Translations under genes and position numbers: made by a program
Shown here: positions 15,767 to 24,752 of the stretch, one piece after another
Layout: every line of letters starts with the position of its first letter
How positions within the stretch are numbered: the stretch's first letter is position 1
DNA from: a virus
Direction: 5' to 3' (one strand)
Length of the DNA: 64,000 nucleotides
IMG/VR virus record: IMGVR_UViG_3300021131_000003
Coordinates: 1 to 64,000 of that record
Notes under the pieces: model-generated
The model's database searches: none
What the model saw: the letters and a program-made list of their open reading frames with translations, nothing else
Told to the model about the DNA's origin: nothing

Positions 15767-16422
15767 TCCGTAGGGCCCTTCTGAGCCGTTTTAAGGGCAT
15801 CTCCCAGCTCCTCTACGATGGCTTGCGCGAAGATTTTCGCGATGGCTTGGATTCCGAAATAGATATCTTCCATGTGCTCTTCGTAACCTTCTTCGCCTTC
15901 TTCGGAGTCGTCCTCTTCGTCACCTTCTTCTTCCTCATCCTTGCCATCTTCATCCTCCTCCGACTCAGAGACCTGCTCTTCTTTTGGGATGACTGGCGCT
16001 ACCACCTTGGTCACTCCCGCAGAGCTGATTTTCTTTAGACCATCGGTGAGGTCATAGCAAGGGAACTTCTTTAGCTCTGCCAATATGTTGACACTGTTAT
16101 CGTCCTCATCATCCCAAAGGATGAAGGCAGCAACGTTAGCCTCTTTGGCAAAATCTTTAGCCAAAGTAGTTAGGTTGCCATCCACGACAGTTGCGCTAGG
16201 CATAGCATCAAACTTGTTCATGGGGGCGTAGACGATTATGTCTTTGTTTTTATCCTTAGCCCATTGCGCAGCAAAGATTTGACCTTGGCTGGCTTTTTCT
16301 TGATAGGGCAGGATTAGAACACCGTTCTCACCATTAGCGTGGAAGTGGTCTTCTATAAGCGCCTCTAGGTTGGCGCGGCTGGTAGTTCCGTTACCAGCGA
16401 TTATCACATAGTGCTTGTCCAT
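15763..16422 (-). CDS. Rossmann-like protein with acidic linker
   Basis: A 219-residue protein starting M-D-K-H-Y-V-I-I-A-G-N-G, a strand plus Gly-rich turn of nucleotide-binding fold type, with further strands at V-L-I-L-P-Y, D-I-I-V-Y-A-P and A-A-F-I-L-W-D. An almost purely acidic disordered run (residues ~152-182) separates this from a C-terminal helix (I-A-K-I-F-A-Q-A-I-V-E-E-L). Function unknown. The strong AAGGAGG ribosome binding site suggests it is the first gene of the left replication operon segment. Confidence 0.6.
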   Translation of the reverse strand: MDKHYVIIAGNGTTSRANLEALIEDHFHANGENGVLILPYQEKASQGQIFAAQWAKDKNKDIIVYAPMNKFDAMPSATVVDGNLTTLAKDFAKEANVAAFILWDDEDDNSVNILAELKKFPCYDLTDGLKKISSAGVTKVVAPVIPKEEQVSESEEDEDGKDEEEEGDEEDDSEEGEEGYEEHMEDIYFGIQAIAKIFAQAIVEELGDALKTAQKGPTE

Positions 16423-16456
16423 AGGACCTCCTTATTAGGGGAGGCTTACAGTAGCA

Positions 16457-16732
16457 CTACTTTATTTGGTTAACGATACTTGCTTTATAGGTGGCGAGTC
16501 TTTTGCCTAGTGTTACTAGGAAACTACCCAAGAAAGCGCCAGCAACAAGCTTAAGCACGAACTGCTTCCAGCTATGGGTGTTTAGCAGATAGGTGCCAAG
16601 AGCGCTAATACCTAAGGATAAGGCTATTGAGATAGCCTTTCCATTAACGAAGATAGATAGGAAGTCAATTGCTTCTTCAAGCGATACTAGGAAGAAGGCA
16701 GTAAACATCCCAAGAAGTAGTAGGTCAATCAT
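16457..16732 (-). CDS. Small membrane protein, holin candidate
   Basis: A 91-residue very hydrophobic protein with probably three transmembrane segments (about 2-20, 31-52, 58-78) separated by short charged loops, and a basic C-terminus (K-R-L-A-T-Y-K). Its size and topology fit a holin or other membrane protein. It is the last gene of the tail block, not beside the endolysin; a separate holin candidate sits next to the endolysin at 58517, so its lysis role is uncertain. Confidence 0.6.
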   Translation of the reverse strand: MIDLLLLGMFTAFFLVSLEEAIDFLSIFVNGKAISIALSLGISALGTYLLNTHSWKQFVLKLVAGAFLGSFLVTLGKRLATYKASIVNQIK

Positions 16733-16744
16733 GGGATTAGCTTA

Positions 16745-19408
16745 CTACGTAGCAGGCTGAGCTAAGTAAATCGCCACAGTAGAACCGAGAGGAAGTTGGT
16801 CTACAAAGGTTGAGTTACCGATACGGCTCTGTACTGCAAAGCGGTTCTTGTAGTAGTGCGAACGCCCCGCGCCAACCACAGAACCTTCCCATAGATAGTC
16901 GGTGCTGGTTCCATACCCACTGCTACCGTCAAAGTAATCAAATGGTAGGGCTGAGCTTTCAAACAAAGCGTAATCAAGATAGATAATCTGGTTAGTTATT
17001 GTAGGTGTCCACGTAACACCAACCTCTGCATACGCTACGTTAGATGGGGATGCTCCCGTTACTACTAAGCGGTTCCATGCGTTGTCATACGCCGTAACAT
17101 TTCCAGTTGTAACTGTTCCAGTAGTTGTTGATATCAAGTTATAAGAGCTGTCATACCATTTAATGTATGGGGTTACAGTTTCAGCGGTAGATGGGTACTG
17201 GTCATCAATTGCTGCGTAAACGCTAAAGGTATAAGAAATCTTTGGGTAGTAGATAGGCATTAGCTGAGAGGTTGTGGTGCCGTCCCAAGATTTAATTGTC
17301 TTAGTTGTAGTAGAGGTAGACAATACGCTGTAGGCCTGACCTGATGAGTAAATAATAGGGCTCACTAAGTAGGAGCCACTTAAGTAAGGCGCTACTGCAG
17401 TTCTTGATACGTTTGGATTAGAGCCTGTAATTGCGTATTCTACATAAGCAAAATTAGATGTTGTGTGCTCTCCTACTGCAGTAACTGTCCACACTCCATC
17501 ATATGGTGCCCCCATATCGTGTACAACAATCTTGTCAGCAACATTGTGGTCGTGTGTGTACTGAGTTTCTAGACGAACAGTGTTTGAGGTAATAGTCTTA
17601 TACACAACTGCCCATGAAGTTGTAGCAGGTTGTTGAGTTCCATTAGTAAGAGTTACTGTAGCTCCACCACCACTTGTGGTCCATGGCGTAACAACTGGTG
17701 AGCTATTCGTTCCACTGATTAAGTTAAAGCTAGGGTTAGTCAGCTCATTAATTCGATTAGCCTTAAGGGTTAAGTGGAGCTGACGAGCATCATCAAACGC
17801 TGTGATAGTAGATGCCTGCTCAAACTGTGCGGCATCAAAGTATTGGTATTCGTTGCTAGCTGAACCTGCAGCGGAGGCAATAGAGATAAGTGGTATTGCG
17901 TAGGTTGCTCCTGTAGGGGCTGTAGCCGTATAAGAAGGTCTGACAGAGAACGCACCAGTTCCACTAGCTAAAGCTGTGCCATAAGTATCGGAACCGATTT
18001 GCACGGAGAAGCGGTCGTACCAACGGATACCTACTTTAACATTTTTGCTTGTAGACGAGTTAGTCGTGTACACACTAAAGATGTAAGACAGACCAGCAGT
18101 TACTGGTATGCCCTTAGTTACTGGCTTTGTTGCTCCGCATTGAAGATTAAGAGTCTGTGCACTAGTACTGGTATTTGTTACAGCCATGATTCCCTGTTGC
18201 TTATTTGGATACAGAGTTAGCGCTGTAGGTTCATTCCATGGAAGTGGGTATGGATAAATTACTGGGTATGCCTGTGTTGTAAAGTTCCAAGCATTTGTAG
18301 TTGGCAAGGTAAGACTGACGCCAATAGTAAATGAAATAGTGGTTGATGTTACCGCCGTAATAGTAATAGGAGCTGAGCTTGTGCTATTAAACAACGGCTT
18401 ATCACTGCCAGTTATGTATGCCTTGTTTCCAACCTTATAGTTGTGATTAGGTACTGTAATAGTTGCGGTAGTGCCAGATGCTGCTATATAAGTAACGTTT
18501 CTGCTTCTCATTACAGAGACTAGAGCAGTAGAGTCGCTGCTTGCCCAGTGACCCACAGATTCTTCAAAAGAAGAATCGTTATAATCAAGCATTAGATTGT
18601 GTCCAACTTGAACACCATTAACAGGTGAGTTAGCTGCCGAACTATTAACAGCTGGCACAGACCATCCAGTAAATGCTTTTAAGAACTCCTTTAACCCATC
18701 GGACGTTCCCTTAGACTTATAAAGCTCTGAAGCGCTACGCGCTAGAACACGAGTTTGTTGGTAGCCAATCTCAGGTTCATAGGAGATAGCAAGCTCTTGT
18801 AAAAGGGGGGGAAGAAGTAACCCACTAATCTTAGTGGTGTCGTATCGATTGACAATTAAATTAGCCATAGTTTGATACTGGCTAAGCTGGAACCCAAATA
18901 AAGCTAAGAACTGATAGAGAGTTGTATTTTGGTCTGTTAAGTTAAATACTGTATTGGCGCCTTCATTTACGGTAGAGGCTTTATAAATCTCTGGCAGATA
19001 CCCGTATAGGTTATCAGCAAAGTCATAGTCTTTAACAGATAGTCCTAGCGCGTCTGCTGCCCTAGTCCACTTAAAGTTAACTCGGTCAAAGATAAACAGT
19101 GAGTAGTAAAAGAAAGAGTTCTCAGCTAAAGGGGCGTCTGTGTACTTTCCAGGGTCTGTTTCTTTATACGCTTGGTAAGACTTATCGCCTTGAAGGTCAA
19201 GCTGAACGCCATCAAGTTCGTTTACAGGAAAACCATAAGTATTACGCACAAGCTTAATCTTTGACCAAGCTCCTGATGGGCTTGTCCAGCTCAGCTTAAT
19301 TGTTTTGTAACCAACAGGAGTTGCTTTAAAATTGTTGGCAGCATAGCTAACTGGAATGTCTCCGCCATATAGAGAAAGACCATAGTAGTTAATACCATAG
19401 CGAGCCAT
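16745..19408 (-). CDS. Tail protein I-like baseplate/tail-fibre attachment protein
   Basis: An 887-residue baseplate protein. An N-terminal fibronectin-like domain (~25-115) is followed by the tail-protein-I core (~130-245): Y-L-P-E-I-Y, a helical F-Q-L-S-Q-Y-Q-T-M-A segment, L-L-P-P-L-L-Q-E-L, and K-S-K-G-T-S-D-G-L-K-E-F-L, all typical of P2 gpI/T4 gp53-related proteins. The long C-terminal part (~260-885) holds several beta-sandwich modules, including carbohydrate-binding-like blocks that repeat (S-Y-I-F-S-V-Y and Y-T-F-S-V-Y). It closes the baseplate operon next to baseplate J. Confidence 0.8.
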   Translation of the reverse strand: MARYGINYYGLSLYGGDIPVSYAANNFKATPVGYKTIKLSWTSPSGAWSKIKLVRNTYGFPVNELDGVQLDLQGDKSYQAYKETDPGKYTDAPLAENSFFYYSLFIFDRVNFKWTRAADALGLSVKDYDFADNLYGYLPEIYKASTVNEGANTVFNLTDQNTTLYQFLALFGFQLSQYQTMANLIVNRYDTTKISGLLLPPLLQELAISYEPEIGYQQTRVLARSASELYKSKGTSDGLKEFLKAFTGWSVPAVNSSAANSPVNGVQVGHNLMLDYNDSSFEESVGHWASSDSTALVSVMRSRNVTYIAASGTTATITVPNHNYKVGNKAYITGSDKPLFNSTSSAPITITAVTSTTISFTIGVSLTLPTTNAWNFTTQAYPVIYPYPLPWNEPTALTLYPNKQQGIMAVTNTSTSAQTLNLQCGATKPVTKGIPVTAGLSYIFSVYTTNSSTSKNVKVGIRWYDRFSVQIGSDTYGTALASGTGAFSVRPSYTATAPTGATYAIPLISIASAAGSASNEYQYFDAAQFEQASTITAFDDARQLHLTLKANRINELTNPSFNLISGTNSSPVVTPWTTSGGGATVTLTNGTQQPATTSWAVVYKTITSNTVRLETQYTHDHNVADKIVVHDMGAPYDGVWTVTAVGEHTTSNFAYVEYAITGSNPNVSRTAVAPYLSGSYLVSPIIYSSGQAYSVLSTSTTTKTIKSWDGTTTSQLMPIYYPKISYTFSVYAAIDDQYPSTAETVTPYIKWYDSSYNLISTTTGTVTTGNVTAYDNAWNRLVVTGASPSNVAYAEVGVTWTPTITNQIIYLDYALFESSALPFDYFDGSSGYGTSTDYLWEGSVVGAGRSHYYKNRFAVQSRIGNSTFVDQLPLGSTVAIYLAQPAT

Positions 19409-21114
19409 TAGTTATTGATTCCCCCTGTAAAGGTAAGTACTAACCCAGTTGCTGTGTTGTTGAGCGTAGGGATTTCGTTAGCTCCGCAGATAACATCTTT
19501 GGTTGTCAACTTATACGCAGTACCTGTAGAGGTTGTAGTTGTTACTACAGAAGAAATTAACGCATAAGTAAAGGTAGTAGTTGTAGGTACGCCTGTAACA
19601 ACAAATGTGCCACTAAAGGTCGTGTCACTGCTAATGCTTACCTGCACAGTGTCACCCACGTTAAGCCCATGAGCCGCTGAAGTTGTTATAGTAGCTACTG
19701 TTCCGCTTGCAGCCTTGTTGCTAATTGTGGCGTATACGTCGGCATCATTTCTTACAAGGCGAGTAACCTGTGTATACCCCACGCCAGCAACAGAATTAAT
19801 AGCCTTTGTTACATCGTTAAGGGTAATTTTATCTGCAAAGCTAACGTTATCAAAAGCTAGCAAGCTAGCTAGAACAGAGTTAACCGCAGTGGTAACTAAG
19901 CTTGAACGATACTGCGGAAGAACAGTAATGTTTGCGCTAATGTTAACGGGTACATAAGAAGGTGGCTGGAAGGTTACAGTTGTATTGGCTGGAATCTTTC
20001 CAATTAAAAACGTCTTAACTGTAGCCGCTAAGTTGTTAAAGATATTTGAAGGGGTTACGCCATCAATTTGAACTCCACTATCTCCGTACGGAGCAAAGAA
20101 CACAGTAACGCTTGAGTATACGTCTGCAATTGCGTTAGCCTTAGCCACACCTGCTGACTTAACCAATGAGGCATAATCCGCTAAAGATACGGCTCTGTTG
20201 AGAGACTTTAAGCTTAAAGGCGCGTTAGCTCTAATAGAGTCTGTTGATTCTTGGTCAGCTCCACCGCTGGCAGCTGCTAAGTTAGTTACGCTTAGGCCGC
20301 TTGTGCTATTTGTCAAGACAGACTTGATGGCACCAATAGCCACGTTTCCTGTTGCACCTCCACCTACACGGTAGGTGGCTGTTAGTGCAGCGTTTGCATC
20401 TGGGACACGTCCGCTAATGTTATCGCCAAACAAAACATAAGAGGTTCCAGCGGCATTTGTATAAACAGAGAACACTGGGTCATAGTTTGTATAGTCAATA
20501 AGGTAAGGCACCTGTGTATAAGGTACCGTCCCTGCAGTAACTGACAATGAACCTTGGATAAGAGGAGACTTGGCGAGCGCCCATACTTGGTTAATCTCAC
20601 CTGTAGAGATGCCAACAGGTTCGTTTGTAACTGTATAGCCCTGTGTGCAAGCAACATCAGCCTGCCCGTTAACTGTTCCTGATTTAGCTGGTACGGTAAC
20701 TGATGTATTAGTTTCAAAAATAATTTGTGTGCCTGCTGTGCTTGAAGCAGTAGTGGCCACCTGAGTAAGTGCGGGTACAGTAATAGGGTTGCTAGATGAG
20801 TTATAAAAACGAACAGTTACAGTTGAGGCTGTTGCTGCTGATGGAGCATAACCAAGAAGTCGAGCAATCTGCAGAACACTATCGCGCTGGGTAGCAGTAC
20901 CGATAAAGGCTTCATTAGCCGCGCGGTCAATGTAATAGTTAAGAATGTCACCCATGTAAGCAAAGAGCTCAATAAGAGTAATACCAAAGTCTGCTGGGTC
21001 GCGGTTGGTCCAGTTAGGTAGGTAGTTTGGAATAAGGCTAATCATGTCGTCACGAATAGCGGCAAAGTCTTTGGAGGTGTAGTCCACCTGTGGAACGTAG
21101 TTAATATCAGCCAT
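19408..21114 (-). CDS. Baseplate J-like wedge protein
   Basis: A 568-residue homologue of P2 gpJ/T4 gp6 that forms baseplate wedges. The hallmark N-terminus is present: Y-T-S-K-D-F, then D-P-A-D-F-G-I-T-L-I-E-L-F-A-Y-M-G-D, with R-A-A-N-E-A-F near 60. The start is taken at ATG 21114, eight codons inside the longest ORF, because a GGAGG lies 9 bases before it. Near the C-terminus (~490-555) an extra A-A-H-G-L-N-V-G-D module is present that also occurs in fibre genes of this window. Confidence 0.9.
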   Translation of the reverse strand: MADINYVPQVDYTSKDFAAIRDDMISLIPNYLPNWTNRDPADFGITLIELFAYMGDILNYYIDRAANEAFIGTATQRDSVLQIARLLGYAPSAATASTVTVRFYNSSSNPITVPALTQVATTASSTAGTQIIFETNTSVTVPAKSGTVNGQADVACTQGYTVTNEPVGISTGEINQVWALAKSPLIQGSLSVTAGTVPYTQVPYLIDYTNYDPVFSVYTNAAGTSYVLFGDNISGRVPDANAALTATYRVGGGATGNVAIGAIKSVLTNSTSGLSVTNLAAASGGADQESTDSIRANAPLSLKSLNRAVSLADYASLVKSAGVAKANAIADVYSSVTVFFAPYGDSGVQIDGVTPSNIFNNLAATVKTFLIGKIPANTTVTFQPPSYVPVNISANITVLPQYRSSLVTTAVNSVLASLLAFDNVSFADKITLNDVTKAINSVAGVGYTQVTRLVRNDADVYATISNKAASGTVATITTSAAHGLNVGDTVQVSISSDTTFSGTFVVTGVPTTTTFTYALISSVVTTTTSTGTAYKLTTKDVICGANEIPTLNNTATGLVLTFTGGINN

Positions 21115-21523
21115 TTGTTGGTACCTCCAGTAGTACATCTCCCGACCTGCTTAGAATAGCAGTTTTTATCGTTACACTCTGTTCAATGTCTGTTTCACGA
21201 AGCTTATAAGTAACGGTTAATACTAAGTTATCGTTACTAGAGTCTGATGTTCCTGCAACAGATAGCAATGTAAGTTCCTTAAGCCATGTAGAAAATGCAA
21301 TGTTTACTGCTTGACGAACTAAAGCTAAAGCCTCACCTGTGTTTAAAAAGGTAGCTTGAGAAGCGGTGCTACCAAAAGTAGGTCTCATCACTCGCTCCCC
21401 TAAGCTGGTCATAACCGCAAGTACAACACGGTCTTGCCAAATTTTGGTTAAGTCAGTTGTATAACCAACTCCGCCAGCGTCATTAATTGAAAATGGCAAA
21501 CTAATAGCTGAGTTAATAGCCAT
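21107..21523 (-). CDS. gp25-like baseplate wedge protein
   Basis: A 138-residue protein of the T4 gp25/P2 gpW family, which sits in the baseplate wedge and starts sheath assembly. Recognisable parts are D-L-T-K-I-W-Q-D-R-V, the G-E-R-V-M-R-P-T-F-G-S motif around 50-60, and a final beta part (L-T-V-T-Y-K-L-R). ATG 21523 is preferred over one six codons upstream, because GGGAG lies 7 bases before it. It lies in the canonical position just before baseplate J. Confidence 0.88.
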   Translation of the reverse strand: MAINSAISLPFSINDAGGVGYTTDLTKIWQDRVVLAVMTSLGERVMRPTFGSTASQATFLNTGEALALVRQAVNIAFSTWLKELTLLSVAGTSDSSNDNLVLTVTYKLRETDIEQSVTIKTAILSRSGDVLLEVPTNG

Positions 21524-21525
21524 GG

Positions 21526-22032
21526 TTATACTCCCATCCATACTGGAAAGTTAGGGTCTCCTGCTACAAACATAACCCATACTTGCTGTCCTACATTTGG
21601 TACGGCTCTGTGATAAGTATGCTCAGCGGCGGTCAACCCGCTCTCTGAACCGTCTTTATCTAGCGCATCTGTAGAGGTTTGATGCGGGTGTTTAAGGGTA
21701 TTGGTGTTACCAGTGTGGTTATTGGTATGAGAAACGGTAGCCGTAAAAGTATGAGTATGAGTGCCGCTTGGGTAAGAAGGGCCAGTGCCTGTTGTACCGC
21801 TTACTACATGGTCAGCATGGGAATTAAGCATGGCGGCAACTTCAGTGGCTAGGTGCGCTACATGGTCAGGGTGGTTTGCATTATCAGTTACAGGAGTACA
21901 CGGCAAAGCCCAGCTAGTTATCTCTGTGCCAAATAGCTGCGGTACCTGAAGCGTAATCTTATTGGCATTGTCTGGGTCATTGTTATCCATACAGACGCCT
22001 CTGTAGATTCCATAAAATCTTTTGTCTGTCAT
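21526..22032 (-). CDS. Baseplate spike protein (gp5/gpV-type OB fold, His-rich)
   Basis: A 168-residue protein with the start of a spike OB-fold domain: F-Y-G-I-Y-R-G-V-C near residue 6, K-I-T-L-Q-V-P-Q-L-F-G near 26, and the closing V-P-N-V-G-Q-Q-V-W-V-M-F and F-P-V-W-M-G-V. Between them lies a Thr/His-rich insert with an H-T-H-T motif (~90-120). The place between the hub-like gene and the gp25-like gene supports a central membrane-piercing spike. Metal binding by the histidines is inferred. Confidence 0.75.
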   Translation of the reverse strand: MTDKRFYGIYRGVCMDNNDPDNANKITLQVPQLFGTEITSWALPCTPVTDNANHPDHVAHLATEVAAMLNSHADHVVSGTTGTGPSYPSGTHTHTFTATVSHTNNHTGNTNTLKHPHQTSTDALDKDGSESGLTAAEHTYHRAVPNVGQQVWVMFVAGDPNFPVWMGV

Positions 22033-23375
22033 CGTCCCGCCCTCTTATTAGCCAACCGCTCTGTAACAGCAGGTGGTTTCTTGACTGTGGGTACGATTGT
22101 ATCTAAAGACTTAGTCTGGCTCTTCCAAGTGCTTGGCTTAGGGTCCCTAGCGTTTGTTTGCCCAGAACGATTTGATAAAGTTCCAAAGCTTCCTTTATTA
22201 GATGGACTAATGATTTTAGTTCTAGTACTTAGCTTAGTAACAGGCTTTACCTTAGTCTGTTTAACATTAGGGATGATAGTTCTTGCTGGTCTTTTATCAG
22301 GAACTACAATTGCTTTATTGTCTACCCATGTGGTGGCGTCCCCTAGAGAGTCAGAGCCTACTGTTAACACGGTTGTGTACATAAAAGTATTAAGCTGCGT
22401 CTCTATAATCTTATGCTCTGCCTCTAAGATAACCCAAAAACCAGAGTATGGTGAACCAACTCCGCCCAAGTAAACAGGCATGTCTGGTCTTAAGCTAGGT
22501 GTACCAAGAACCTCAACAACAGCTCTATAAGGAAAAGAGTTTCTATCCTCAGCTGATTGAGATTCAAACCCAGCCACTTCTGGAGTAAGAGCTACAGTGT
22601 CAACATCAAACTTATCAAAGAACTCAATCTTCTGATTAAATCTTGTTTTCTTATTTCTTACCTGTGTTGCAACGGAAAGAGTTTCACCAGTAAGTACGTT
22701 AACTCCACTTACAGCAACCGCGGCCTTAGTCTCATCCTCTTCGTATGGCATAGATTCGCTGATTAATGGTTTAAAAGAGTAGATGCTAGACCCGTCTGGA
22801 TGGTTCTGATTTCTCATTACAAAGTGATGAGCTTCAGACCTATAGTTTTTATAGTCCTCTAGAACAGGTTGGAAGTAAAGTTCGGTATTTTCTGTGCGCA
22901 GACTGTAACCGCTCTGCTTAGCTAAACGAACCATGAGTTCCCAATCAGATAGCCCAGCTTGAGCTATATGAGGATATATACGAGAGGTCGGAATGGTTCT
23001 AGCTACAAAATGATAGGTGTCAGCAATCTTAGAAACTACCTGGTCAGCTGTTACATCTTTGTATAAAGTTTGACGTCGTTGTTTCATAGGAAAAGAACCA
23101 CCAATAAAGGTAACTGTAGTAAAGTGTTTACCTGGGGTTCTATCCAAGGAGATGTGGTGCACATACCCGTAAAAGTCTCTGCGCTCAGTCAGGTTAGCAA
23201 ATTCCATATGAACTGGGGAGCCTGTAGAAACAACATCGTATTCCACGCCCCAATCTTTAAACTCAACTACAACAACTTCATGGGCATATCGCTTTTGATA
23301 TAACGTAGCCTCATACACAGTCTTAGGGTTGAGCCCTGAAGTATCTGGAAAGTTAATAGATATGTATTTAAACAT
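22029..23375 (-). CDS. Baseplate hub protein (gpD/gp27-like)
   Basis: A 448-residue hub protein. Features of the late-control gpD/VgrG-like fold include a beta-rich N-terminal half with F-Y-G-Y-V-H-H-I-S near 80, the A-D-Q-V-V-S-K-I-A-D segment near 130, and S-D-W-E-L-M-V-R-L-A-K-Q-S-G-Y near 160. The C-terminal ~100 residues are Lys/Thr/Pro-rich and disordered. The start is taken at ATG 23375 (an upstream TTG has no ribosome binding site), which overlaps the LysM gene by 8 bases, implying translational coupling. It carries the spike at the tail tip. Confidence 0.78.
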   Translation of the reverse strand: MFKYISINFPDTSGLNPKTVYEATLYQKRYAHEVVVVEFKDWGVEYDVVSTGSPVHMEFANLTERRDFYGYVHHISLDRTPGKHFTTVTFIGGSFPMKQRRQTLYKDVTADQVVSKIADTYHFVARTIPTSRIYPHIAQAGLSDWELMVRLAKQSGYSLRTENTELYFQPVLEDYKNYRSEAHHFVMRNQNHPDGSSIYSFKPLISESMPYEEDETKAAVAVSGVNVLTGETLSVATQVRNKKTRFNQKIEFFDKFDVDTVALTPEVAGFESQSAEDRNSFPYRAVVEVLGTPSLRPDMPVYLGGVGSPYSGFWVILEAEHKIIETQLNTFMYTTVLTVGSDSLGDATTWVDNKAIVVPDKRPARTIIPNVKQTKVKPVTKLSTRTKIISPSNKGSFGTLSNRSGQTNARDPKPSTWKSQTKSLDTIVPTVKKPPAVTERLANKRAGR

Positions 23376-23649
23376 TAGGTATAACCAATACGGTGCCAGG
23401 AGTAATGTTATTGAAGTCGTCAATGCCAGGGTTAAATTCTGGTATTACCCACCAAAACTCTGGGCGCTTATAGTATTTATAAGCAATCTGGTCTAGGCGC
23501 TCGCCGTCTTGATATGTATGCTGCCAGTAATTTACTAACCCAAGATTAGTAAAAGCGTATAGAACTAATGGTTTTTCTACGTAGTCTGTGTTAGTTGCTA
23601 CGTAGTCAATGGTTGAGTACTCGTACCTAGAGCCTTTATAAATAGTCAT
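23368..23649 (-). CDS. LysM-domain baseplate protein
   Basis: A 93-residue protein. The second half is LysM-like (Y-Q-D-G-E-R-L-D-Q-I-A-Y-K-Y-Y near 47-62, then F-W-W-V-I-P-E-F-N, then T-P-G-T-V-L-V-I-P), as in P2 gpX/T4 gp53 type proteins of contractile tails. Such LysM modules help build the hub or contact peptidoglycan. It sits between the CIS-tube-like gene and the hub gene and overlaps the former by one base. Confidence 0.82.
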   Translation of the reverse strand: MTIYKGSRYEYSTIDYVATNTDYVEKPLVLYAFTNLGLVNYWQHTYQDGERLDQIAYKYYKRPEFWWVIPEFNPGIDDFNNITPGTVLVIPNV

Positions 23650-24752
23650 TAGTTACCTGCCACAATTCCAGAACCAGAGAAGCAATCAATACTTAATGAT
23701 ACCGTTGTGCGTACAGGTATCATGTTCTCCGTAAAATCAGTGTGTTGAATACCCATAGTGGTAATCCACCCAACATAGCTCAAGCTGTCTAATGTAGGTC
23801 CAATTTGGATACCAACCAGGGTAGGCATCAAGAACCCAATGTTAGCTGTTTCTTTTCCTAATAGGTTTGTCCAACCACCATTTGCTTGACCACCGTTTAA
23901 AGTTTTAAATAGATACTCAAGGTCAGCCATGGTGCCCTGTGCCATAAGCTGTTGAATCTTATCGGCAGTTGTAATTTCATTTGACTGAATTGGGTAGGCG
24001 TTACCGTCGTAGTAACTGGTGAACTGGGAGTAGTTTACGCCCTTAGGGTCATTGCCTCCACCATATGCTTTGACGCAGGCAAAATCATTTACTCGGTCAA
24101 GTTGCAAGGTTAAAGATACAGTCTCTTGCCCAGGAAATGCTCCAGAGACAACCTTTAGAGAGTCTGCTGGGCTTGGGGTAATATCCATATTACGGGTAAC
24201 GCTTGTGCTAATAGATGTAGGGTTCCACATAAATTGAAAACCCCAGTGGTTGCTCATTGAGCTAAGAACTGTTCCCGCATCAGTGTTTTTAGTCCCAGTA
24301 TTTTTAGCAGCTGTAGCGCCAGCAGTAGTTACGTTACCGCTATCGTCAAAGGTACTAACGTTATTAGCGCCTGAGTAATACCAGATACGACCTCGGCGCA
24401 TACCATGGAACGCGTCGTAGTTGTTTGCCCCTACAAGCTCAGAATCCATCTGGCGTGGGCGAACAGGCAAGCTCCAATTATGCGGAGGAAGATTCCACTT
24501 GTAATCAGCAGTAGGCATTTTATTAATTTCAGCGCTTGTATCGGTGCTTATAGTTTTGGTGCTTACTGTAGGCTTCTGTAAATCTAAACTTAAGTAATCA
24601 TCTAAGCGTAGACGGGTAGAGGTACTGTTAGCTGAGTAGTTAACAGCGGATACCGCTTGTTGATTAGCTAGCTGTAATTGGCGCTCAACTTGTATATCTG
24701 TAGTGGCGGTAGTTCCAATGAACCCGCCATCGTCTGCATAGTAACTAGCCAT
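23649..24752 (-). CDS. CIS-tube-like baseplate/tail protein
   Basis: A 367-residue virion protein. The middle W-G-F-Q-F-M-W-N-P-T-S-I segment (about 172) and the later T-L-Q-L-D-R-V-N-D-F (about 217) match the pattern of contractile-injection-system tube/initiator proteins. The N-terminus (1-90) is low in hydrophobics and probably extended. It lies directly between the tape measure and the LysM gene, where a protein starting the tail tube on the hub is expected. Alternative: a generic baseplate hub subunit. Confidence 0.65.
   Translation of the reverse strand: MASYYADDGGFIGTTATTDIQVERQLQLANQQAVSAVNYSANSTSTRLRLDDYLSLDLQKPTVSTKTISTDTSAEINKMPTADYKWNLPPHNWSLPVRPRQMDSELVGANNYDAFHGMRRGRIWYYSGANNVSTFDDSGNVTTAGATAAKNTGTKNTDAGTVLSSMSNHWGFQFMWNPTSISTSVTRNMDITPSPADSLKVVSGAFPGQETVSLTLQLDRVNDFACVKAYGGGNDPKGVNYSQFTSYYDGNAYPIQSNEITTADKIQQLMAQGTMADLEYLFKTLNGGQANGGWTNLLGKETANIGFLMPTLVGIQIGPTLDSLSYVGWITTMGIQHTDFTENMIPVRTTVSLSIDCFSGSGIVAGN

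Noticed and set aside
21115-21138. Longer N-terminus of the baseplate J protein
   Set aside because: GGAGG lies inside that extension and fits ATG 21114.
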